From Ampullaceana balthica (Eukaryota; Mollusca; Gastropoda; Lymnaeidae), in the NCBI GenBank assembly GCA_944989445.1, contig CALYLW010000210.1:1-64000 (forward strand): DNA of 64,000 nucleotides, in the 5' to 3' direction. Positions within the stretch are counted from its first letter, which is position 1. The number at the start of each line of letters is the position of its first letter. Shown piece after piece: positions 55,511 to 64,000 of this stretch. Both the position numbers and the translations under genes were made by a program. The notes beneath the pieces were generated by a model. It was not told the DNA's origin. It saw only the letters and a program-made list of their open reading frames with translations, and did not search any database.

Positions 55511-58500
55511 TGCGCGAAAGACTTCATAAATTGACACACAACATTTTTTATAGATAAAGAACTGATATAGGAGTTTTGTAATTCCACAATCTAAGCACAT
55601 CGATGACTCTTTTCATATTTTTAAATCATAATTTCAACTCTTCATATAATTATGTTTCTGACAGTAAAAAAATGTTTTAAAAATTGTTACGGTTTAAATA
55701 TTAGAAGAACTTTTTTAATTTTGCGAGAACTGTGGAAAATAAGTTTTAAAAAAAATATCAAATATCCAATATAAAATAAAAATTAAAACACTTTTTTAAA
55801 GAGTATCATTGATTTTGATTTAGGTAGTGCATACTTGAATATAAATTTATGCTTATCGATGTTAGAGCATCGAGCATCTCTAAAGAAAAAAACAACAACA
55901 AAGAATAAACTAATTCTTCTATACAGTTCGACTTGAAGAGGACAATCTTTACAATTTGGAATATAAATACAGACAAACAAATGGCCAAACAAAAAAAAAC
56001 AAACATTTTAATTTAATTTACAGAAAACTTCCATGTAATACGAATTAACATGATTTACATTAAACAAAAAAATTTGATTTGGCGAAAAGAAATATTGAAT
56101 CAAACTAACTTTAAGTGAATTAAACAAATAGGAATAAACGTAAGAACACTGTTGGCCGGAATGACTTTCATCAGTAACTGTCCAATCAGACATCCTAAAG
56201 GTCACTTCCGCGGCCAGTATTCCCAATAGTGCCGTGTACAGAATCCCTGGACCGGATGCTGCGAAGACATCGTTGCATAAGGTTGAACACTGAGCTCTGA
56301 CATTAAATTAACATTTAATGTTTGTATGGAGACTAAAAAAGTTTTAATTCATTTTCCTTGTCAATAGCGGTGTCGTTGTTTTTCAGCTACTTGGGTAAAA
56401 TGTGCAAATTTGTTGTAACTTCCTACTCAGATTGAAACGTATGTAGTCTTTGTGTAAGCTAATCCCGAACGAAAGGTAATCATCATTCAATTATTTGATT
56501 ACTGAGGCAAAAAATAATCCTACCAATTAACTAAACATTCATGTAATATTTGTTATCACTAAAAAATCGAATTGAAAATATTAGAGTAATAGAGTATTAG
56601 AGTAATATCGTATTTCCTCATCATCAAAATATTTTACAGGAACACTGATTAGTAAAGTTAAATTGCGAAGTAAGAAAATCACGCCATGTGACGTTTTATT
56701 TTATCAGAAACAATAAAATAATATTCAGACACAATAAACATGCTCATTAGAGAAACATGGATACAGCTAAGTATAATCCAATATTAAGTAGAACAAATTT
56801 ATTATTGCGCAGTTCATTAACGTTACTAAATATATGACATTTGAGATGGCATCAATGGTCCTGAGTCAATAAAGACTCTTATGTCCCCTCGGGATATATG
56901 AAATTGGAGGAAAAGGGGAACAAATAATAACATTTGCCTGCTTCCAAGCTCCACCGTTTTTGCGTTGTATTTAGTTAAATTTTAAAATGTTATTTCATTA
57001 TTACCCAATTATCCAGCCATCTCTTTAATTTGCAGTGCAGGCAATGACGAATCGCTAGTAAGAGAAGGGAAGTTATTGCTATTGATTATATTTCTTGCAA
57101 AAGCAAAGTCCAGCCATAGAAATGAAACATGTGATGGAAGCTTCCGACAGTTCTTGTGAGTCTCTTTAAAAGCATTCTCCCATACCGTGTTTATTTAATT
57201 TATTTTTAAATTCATTGACAAAAAGAGACCCTATCAGATTTTTTCCCAAAGTTGCTTCATTTGAATTCGGATGCTATCTTAAGAGTTAAGGAAATAGCTG
57301 TTTTTTCGGTTTTCATGCATACATTTAAACGGATGTCTCGTCAGAAACCAATATATACCTGGAGCCATGTTGTAATTCTAAAACTTTGATGACCTACCTC
57401 ATTCCTTAAACAAAATGCTAGTCTGATATCTTAGAGTCATTACCATCAGCAGGATTTAGAAATACTCCTTTTATAAACTTTGACTTTAACATGCTTAAGT
57501 ACATACATCCATATATTTATCTATTACTTAAACAATGTCAATAATACATTTGAATGAAACATCCGAACTTGTTTTTTCTTTTGAAATTGTACCCAAAAAA
57601 TTTATTAATCAATAACTGCATTAAGCAAACAAAATTGCTTTTAATTTTGAGATTTTCCATTACTACATTCACGTATAGGACAGACTTCCATTAGCCATTT
57701 CCCTTTAAGGTTTTGTTTCCAAGGGGAATAACCCGCCGTTCCGACTCCTAATAATTATTTCTAATTAAAATAACGTTTTTTTGTTTCCATTGACCAAGCC
57801 CCTGTTCACGGACTTCAGTCCCAGGAGACATACGGGAGACATTAGAAACTATTTTTAAAATGTACTGCAAGCATTTCTACCACCCCCCCCCATTTTTTTT
57901 ATTAAAAAAAAAGGTATTCCTGTTTTGAATTAATTTTTAGAAAACATGCTGGTCTCGTTTGAACAGGGTCAACTGCTGACATTTCGGTAGCTCAGTTCAC
58001 CACGCCATTAAGATCGATAGAGGAGGGGGTAGCGTCTGCTTTCCTCTATTTAAGGTAATTAAAAATTTTCTTTTTAAATAATGGATATGAAACCCACGTT
58101 GTCTGGACCCCCCCCCCAAGTTTGACCACAAAAACACGAGATGTCTACACCAGCCTATCAAAAGAAATTGTTCTGTAATAATCATACTGAGTCCAAGTAT
58201 CTGTTGTTGTTTGGTTTTTTAAATTAGAAAGTTGCACATAATTTTTTTCTTAATTTTTTTTAGACTTTAGTATCCGACAAGGCTTTTGTTGAGTTTAAAA
58301 AATAAAATATGTGTATGTGAAGGTAAATAAATTAACGACATTTCAACAGATGTTTTTACTTTTTACGTTACTGCTGATCAGTCCCTCGTATACCTTATTT
58401 TGGAGAGTTCAGGGTGTTCTGGAGATTGTATTGTTTCTTAAACCACATTACGTTTCCTTAATTCAAGGAATACTTTTTCCGGTAAAGTTTTTATTTTAAA

Positions 58501-59121
58501 GAAAATTTTAACTTTCATTCAACATGATGAAGGACAAAAAAGGAACAAATTTACAGAAACAATGTTTTGTTACCCAAATGCTAAAACTTTTGGAAAATAT
58601 ATAATTTTTGAAAGCGTAATGCACAAATTATAAATAATTCCAAAGGTAACTATTAAAAATGGCATTTAACTTTTTGTCACTTATGTGAAAGGCATGATTT
58701 TATCACCATTACAAATGTGAAGAAATCTTTTTTTTTAAAGTAGATCTGATAAACCAATAACTTACATTAGAAATGGTTTGTAAGATGAATAACTCAAAGA
58801 TTAAATTTTAACGGTTTGACTTCCCTTGCTCCCACAGCATTTTAAAAGACACTTTTGTAGTGTATAAAAAATATTTTTAAAGTGGCCCAAAATATTTACG
58901 GGATTTTAAAAGAGAAAAAAGGCAGCACCAAAAAAAATTATTAAACTTTAAAAAAAATAAAAAAAATAACACGTGAGTTTCGGAGTACTGCATTCTTCAG
59001 CTGACATGGGAAAAAAACAACAAAAAAAACAACAACTAAAACTCAAAAGCAACTGATAAACATTATGCACGTTAGGACGGGTTGAGGGATCAGAAGTTTA
59101 ATGTTGGTTTTTTTTTAGGTA
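55511..59121. other. AT-rich non-coding stretch, no gene recognised
   Basis: No domain-bearing frame. Short frames around 55783-56226 and 57997-58499 are composition-driven. No tandem repeats or transposon ends were noticed. Confidence 0.5.
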
Positions 59122-60357
59122 ACGAAAACCCATTGTTCAAAACATAAGTTTAATAGATGAACTATCAAAAGGCTTGGACAAAAATGATCAAATAGATACA
59201 ATATTACTAGACTTCTCAAAAGCATTTGACAAAGTTCACCACCTTAGTTTACTTAAAAAACTTAACTACTTTGGAATCTCAGGTTCCTTACATCACTGGA
59301 TCCAAGACTTCCTTTTGGGCAGGGAGCAAACTGTAATAATTAATGGATCTAAATCTGCACCAATAAAGGTTAACTCAGGAGTTCCACAAGGAACTGTGCT
59401 AGGTCCCTTACTCTTTTTAATTTATATAAATGATTTACCCAACAACATCTCAACAGGTACAAAAGTTAGGCTATTTGCTGATGATTGTATAATCTATAGA
59501 ACAATTAAATCAGAACAAGATAGCAAAATTTTACAAAAAGACTTAGATGAATTGATAAAATGGGAAACTAACTGGAGTATGTCTTTCCATCCAGAAAAGT
59601 GTCAACTGTTAAGAGTAACAAAGAAAAAGAAACAAATAAATTCAAAATATTACATTCATGGAAAAGAACTGACCCAAACTAAAGATGCAAAATACTTAGG
59701 AGTCTTAATAAATGAGAAACTATCATGGAATCCCCATGTCAATGAAGTTATTAAAAAATCAAACAAAACCTTAGGCTTTATAAAAAGGAACTTTAACAAA
59801 TGTAATAGAGATATAAAACTAAAATGCTACCTCACTTTGGTGAGACCTGCACTAGAATATGCATCTTCTGTATGGGACCCATCCACCAAAGAAAACATTG
59901 ATAAACTAGAACAAATTCAAAAAAGAGCTGCCAGATTCATTACTGGAGAATATTCGAAACTGACAAGAGTAACACCATTAGTTAAATCATTAAACCTTGA
60001 AACACTAGAGGATAGAAGAACCAAGAGCAAAGTAGTAATCATACATAAAGCAATTAATTCTAATTTTGAAATACAACACAAAGATAACTTAATACAACCC
60101 TCAGATAGACATAAGGATAAAAACACCTTTCTTATTCCGTATGCAAGAACAAACACATACAAGTTTTCCTTCTTCCCGTCCGGAATTCGGGCGTGGAATG
60201 GGTTGCCTGAAGAATCCAGGAAAACCAACACTTTATCAACATTTAAATCTCTGATAAAAATGCAGGACTAAACACAAACCTTAGATAAGCGTAGGACGCA
60301 ATAATCTTCTGTATAGAAGGAGCGTCTGTAAACAGATAAGATAAGATAAGATAAGTG
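59122..60357 (+). mobile_element. 5'-truncated non-LTR retrotransposon (CR1/Jockey-like LINE)
   Basis: LINE homology starts abruptly at about 59122 in the middle of the reverse transcriptase (IVQNISLIDELSKG) and ends after a 60-base 3' UTR with four to five units of ATAAG (60332-60357). The lost 5' part would have held the endonuclease and the start of the RT. A short 3' tandem tail and 5' truncation are typical of LINE insertion. Partial relatives lie at 3183-3535, 37187-37241 and 46973-47390. Confidence 0.9.
59174..60271 (+). CDS. LINE reverse transcriptase, C-terminal 365 residues
   Basis: An uninterrupted frame for the catalytic half of a non-LTR reverse transcriptase, which in a full element copies the LINE RNA at the target site. 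Residues 10-23 hold the first catalytic Asp in ILLDFSKAFDKVHH (D13). Residues 69-89 hold GVPQGTVLGPLLFLIYINDL. FADD at 101-104 supplies the two other catalytic Asp. The thumb region and the C-terminal signature FFPSGIRAWNGLPEESRK follow. The frame opens at a TTG because the element is 5'-truncated. In-frame codons extend upstream to a stop at 59120. All three catalytic acids are kept and no stop is present, so the insertion looks young, but without the N-terminus it should not be active. Confidence 0.9.
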   Translation: MDKNDQIDTILLDFSKAFDKVHHLSLLKKLNYFGISGSLHHWIQDFLLGREQTVIINGSKSAPIKVNSGVPQGTVLGPLLFLIYINDLPNNISTGTKVRLFADDCIIYRTIKSEQDSKILQKDLDELIKWETNWSMSFHPEKCQLLRVTKKKKQINSKYYIHGKELTQTKDAKYLGVLINEKLSWNPHVNEVIKKSNKTLGFIKRNFNKCNRDIKLKCYLTLVRPALEYASSVWDPSTKENIDKLEQIQKRAARFITGEYSKLTRVTPLVKSLNLETLEDRRTKSKVVIIHKAINSNFEIQHKDNLIQPSDRHKDKNTFLIPYARTNTYKFSFFPSGIRAWNGLPEESRKTNTLSTFKSLIKMQD

Positions 60358-60798
60358 TTTGTATGTATATGTATATATATTTATCTGACGAATTGCTATT
60401 AACTTAATACTGTACTGAGTGCTGTCAACATAATTCTGAGTTGAGTGCTATCGATATAATACTGTTGTGGGTGCTATCATCATAAACCCGAGCAAAGTGC
60501 TATCTGCATGATTCCGTAGTGAGTACTCTAAAGGCAGGAGAAATAATTACTTTATAGGCGGTGTTAAACAATTTATATTGGAATAAAAATGAAAAAGAAA
60601 TGAACAGTAAATATTTCTATTTAAAGTATAAATTAAAAAAATATAAATAAAGAAGGAAAATTAATTACCAACCATGTTTCCTCCTTGCGGATAAATTTTG
60701 CAACATAAGATGGAGGATTCCAAAATAATTTTTAATTCATTTTACAAAACCTTGGTTTGGACAAGTTGGGTTTGGGGTGGGGGGTGGGGTGGGTGGGA
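60358..60798. other. Non-coding stretch with a degenerate ~37-bp repeat
   Basis: 60405-60530 has about four loose copies of a GAGTGCTATC..ATAATACTG-type unit. The rest is AT-rich, ending in a G-run (60774-60800) at the edge of the minisatellite. Confidence 0.5.
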
Positions 60799-62494
60799 GG
60801 CAGGTGATGTGCCCTGTCTGTTGGAAGCAGGTGATGTGCCCTGTCTGTTGGAAGCAGGTGATGTGCCCTGTCTGTTGGAAGCAGGTGATGTGCCCTGTCT
60901 GTTGGAAGCAGGTGATGTGCCCTGTCTGTTGGAAGCAGGTGATGTGCCCTGTCTGTTGGAAGCAGGTGATGTGCCCTGTCTGTTGGAAGCAGGTGATGTG
61001 CCCTGTCTGTTGGAAGCAGGTGATGTGCCCTGTCTGTTGGAAGCAGGTGATGTGCCCTGTCTGTTGGGAGCAGGTGATGTGCCCTGTCTGTTGGAAGCAG
61101 GTGATGTGCCCTGTCTGTTGGAAGCAGGTGATGTGCCCTGTCTGTTGGAGGCAGGTGATGTGCCCTGTCTGTTGGAAGCAGGTGATGTGCCCTGTCTGTT
61201 GGAAGCAGGTGATGTGCCCTGTCTGTTGGAAGCAGGTGATGTGCCCTGTCTGTTGGAAGCAGGTGATGTGCCCTGTCTGTTGGAAGCAGGTGATGTGCCC
61301 TGTCTGTTGGAAGCAGGTGATGTGCCCTGTCTGTTGGAAGCAGGTGATGTGCCCTGTCTGTTGGAAGCAGGTGATGTGCCCTGTCTGTTGGAAGCAGGTG
61401 ATGTGCCCTGTCTGTTGGAAGCAGGTGATGTGCCCTGTCTGTTGGAAGCAGGTGATGTGCCCTGTCTGTTGGAAGCAGGTGATGTGCCCTGTCTGTTGGA
61501 AGCAGGTGATGTGCCCTGTCTGTTGGAGGCAGGTGATGTGCCCTGTCTGTTGGAGGCAGGTGATGTGCCCTGTCTGTTGGAGGCAGGTGATGTGCCCTGT
61601 CTGTTGGAAGCAGGTGATGTGCCCTGTCTGTTGGAAGCAGGTGATGTGCCCTGTCTGTTGGAAGCAGGTGATGTGCCCTGTCTGTTGGAGGCATGTGATG
61701 TGCCCTGTCTGTTGGAAGCAGGTGATGTGCCCTGTCTGTTGGAGGCAGGTGATATGCCCTGTCTGTTGGAAGCAGGTGATGTGCCCTGTCTGTTGGAAGC
61801 AGGTGATGTGCCCTGTCTGTTGGAGGCAGGTGATGTGCCCTGTCTGTTGGAAGCAGGTGATGTGCCCTGTCTGTTGGAGGCAGGTGATGTGCCCTGTCTG
61901 TTGGAGGCAGGTGATGTGCCCTGTCTGTTGGAGGCAGGTGATGTGCCCTGTCTGTTGGAGGCAGGTGATGTGCCCTGTCTGTTGGAAGCAGGTGATGTGC
62001 CCTGTCTGTTGGAGGCAGGTGATGTGCCCTGTCTGTTGGAAGCAGGTGATGTGCCCTGTCTGTTGGAGGCAGGTGATGTTCCCTGTCTGTTGGAGGCAGG
62101 TGATGTGCCCTGTCTGTTGGAAGCAGGTGATGTGCCCTGTCTGTTGGAGGCAGGTGATGTGCCCTGTCTGTTGGAAGCAGGTGATGTGCCCTGTCTGTTG
62201 GAGGCAGGTGATGTTCCCTGTCTGTTGGAGGCAGGTGATGTGCCCTGTCTGTTGGAAGCAGGTGATGTGCCCTGTCTGTTGGAGGCAGGTGATGTGCCCT
62301 GTCTGTTGGAGGCAGGTGATGTGCCCTGTCTGTTTGAGGCAGGTGATGTGCCCTGTCTGTTGGAGGCAGGTGATGTGCCCTGTCTGTTGGAAGCAGGTGA
62401 TGTGCCCTGTCTGTTGGAAGCAGGTGATGTGCCCTGTCTGTTGGAAGCAGGTGATGTGCCCTGTCTGTTGGAAGCAGGTGATGTGCCCTGTCTG
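60799..62494. repeat. 27-bp minisatellite, about 63 copies
   Basis: The unit is GCAGGTGATGTGCCCTGTCT followed by GTTGGAA or GTTGGAG. The 27-bp period leaves four frames open: EAGDVPCLL and KQVMCPVCW on plus, NRQGTSPAS and PTDRAHHLL on minus, giving apparent proteins of 320 to 607 residues. None has codon-level selection visible, so I treat them as artefacts. The GGAAG form dominates the left half and GGAGG is common in the right half. A rare GTTCCCTG variant occurs at about 62078 and 62213, exactly five units apart. Confidence 0.97.
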
Positions 62495-64000
62495 TCAGTC
62501 ATAATTTCACTCTGACAGTGATAGGATGTACCACTCAAAATTAACACAAACATGATAAACGCCAATGCTTCGAGCTCAAATAAATACCCCTAATAACCTT
62601 TGTTTCAAAACAACAACTTCCATGCCTAAAATGTTTTGGGGAGGGGCTTGCATGGGTTGTATCTGTGATTTGTCAAAGTATTTTTTAAACAAAAGAACAC
62701 AATCTTAAGACATTTGGTTTACGACAGACAGCCAATTATCCCAAAGACATGCCGACAACAAGATTATGTTTTCCAGAATCACGCAAGAGCGATTTTAAAG
62801 TACAGCCTCTGCCAGCTGATGGGGATTTCAGTGTAGTCAAAGAAAGCATGGGCCGAAGCGTCACGCGACGCATATGTAAATTTGAACAAAAGTAAAAAAA
62901 ATAAATTAGAATACAAATTAGAATACAAAGAGTCTCCTTCAAAATAGTTTATCTTTTCTTAATGATCTTCATTGCTCAGGGCTGGCACTTTTAGTTTAGA
63001 AAAGTGCGCACTTTTGAGATGGTTGCTCTGTGCTGATTGATGCTGATGTTGTCTGCAAACACATCAATACATTATTTACATTTTCTAGCCATAAAACAAG
63101 AATCAGTTGAGATTAACATTGTCTGTATAAATCTAGAACTTAGCCAGCAGTGATACATTCGGTGGTGTCAGTAGTTGCACGTAGAATTGCGTTACAATGT
63201 CAATGGCCAGCATCGGCATGCTTTTTAAATATCTATTGGGCATCAATAAAGGGGTGAAAGTTGACGCCCATGATGATGGTTAGTCCTAGAAAAGTCGAGG
63301 TCACTGATGACCTACTTATCATTTAAGTGGTTTGGCATTTATTTAGGGTGGGGGTTGATGAACAGAAGTCTAATTCGATTGTACATTAAAAGTTTTTCAA
63401 AATAGAGATTTGCAATAAATATTTGACTCAAGTTTAGGTAAAGGTCACTCGGTGGTATCTTTCCGAACAAGGAATGGTGTACTGTCATCGAGCTTGGACT
63501 GGTATAAAAAACGTTAGCTTTATAACACATATGTAAGGGTGTAGATTTAGGATTCAAGATTCCACAAAATATATACACACACAAGCTCACACGTGCATAC
63601 AAACGCGAGCACACACACAAACACACACTCACAAATGTGAATAAAGGAATCACTTTTATATAACTGAAATAAACGGTACGCTAAAATATATTAAATTTAA
63701 TTCCTTCCTTTCTGCTGCCTTGTCCTTATGGAGCAGCAGCCGATCATGGCCGACGTCTGCGTTCCTTCCAAAGACATAAGCCGCCTATAAGAGTCCCCCA
63801 GGCGTCCCAATCCTGGGCCAGTCTCTACAACATCCTCGAGGTATTCTGCCTCCTCATCTCGGCGCCTTTTGTTTTTTTTATTGTTTTTTTTTATGGGCAT
63901 CTTTCCCGCCTTGTCTTGAGGGATACGGTTCATGGCTTGGCTAGTTGTGTTGGAAGCTTATAATAAACTGTAGTAATAAAATATATGACTGTAATTGCCT
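62495..64000. other. Non-coding stretch with (CA)-rich tract
   Basis: A CA-rich stretch lies at about 63572-63633. No long conserved frame apart from the weak candidate at 63697-63933. Confidence 0.45.
63697..63933 (-). other. Weak ORF, 78 residues, unknown
   Basis: Starts MNRIPQDKAGKMPIKKNN, has a basic stretch (KKNNKKNKRRR, residues 15-25), then acidic DEEAEYLEDVVETG and ends QQKGRN. I do not recognise a family. It could be an exon, a LINE fragment or chance. The K/N-rich start is encoded by an A-rich tract, which lowers the weight of the frame. Confidence 0.15.

Noticed and set aside
59101..59122. Polypyrimidine plus AG before the LINE frame as a splice acceptor
   Set aside because: TTTTTTTTAGGTAACG looks like an acceptor, but it coincides with the 5' truncation point of the LINE and no upstream exon is visible.
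60698..62565. Reading frames of 605, 607, 575 and 320 residues on both strands
   Set aside because: They are four readings of one 27-bp minisatellite. No flanking domain, splice structure or strand preference supports any of them as a gene.

Overview
This is non-coding, AT-rich DNA from a eukaryote, most likely an invertebrate animal. A mollusc, perhaps a heterobranch snail, is my guess from the type of LINE, hAT and Helitron-like repeats, but nothing in the window proves the taxon. I find no convincing host gene, rRNA, free-standing tRNA, CRISPR array or operon. Most open frames are by-products of minisatellites or pieces of transposons. The only well-preserved coding region is the 365-residue reverse transcriptase of a 5'-truncated LINE at 59174-60271.

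Layout. 1-14 kb: minisatellites with periods of 48, 81, 38 and 71 bp, LINE remnants and a diverged kilobase-scale repeat (9.05-11.64 kb). 14-28 kb: a dense transposon nest. It holds rolling-circle-type elements: Helitrons that start with TC, end with CTAG and sit between A and T, and Helentron/HINE-like elements with subterminal inverted repeats, a tetranucleotide array and a 3' hairpin. It also holds a hAT element with a perfect 8-bp target duplication inside a pogo/Tigger-like element, and a second hAT carrying a HINE dimer. 28-37 kb: sparse, with 20-bp and 45-bp minisatellites, a hAT MITE and a tRNA-derived SINE. 37-42 kb: a Helitron, a BED-finger hAT element that contains a chimeric Helitron, and another HINE dimer. 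42-51 kb: mostly featureless, with a LINE remnant, MITEs and a deleted hAT. 51.3-53.8 kb: a three-level nest (Helitron in HINE in Helitron). 53.8-64 kb: featureless DNA, a SINE, the LINE with an intact reverse transcriptase, and a 1.7-kb minisatellite of 27-bp units.

The most interesting theme is a group of three related non-autonomous families, called HINE-A, -B and -C here. They have different ends but share one plan and a conserved core of about 40 bp. They occur as head-to-tail dimers at three loci, as a tail-to-tail palindrome, and nested with two Helitron families (HelA, HelB) that themselves share a module in opposite orientations. No Rep/helicase gene is present, so any mobilisation would depend on proteins encoded elsewhere. 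Family names HINE-A/B/C, HelA/HelB and hAT-1/2/3 are labels for this window only. HINE strand is given with the tetranucleotide-array end as 5' and the hairpin end as 3'.
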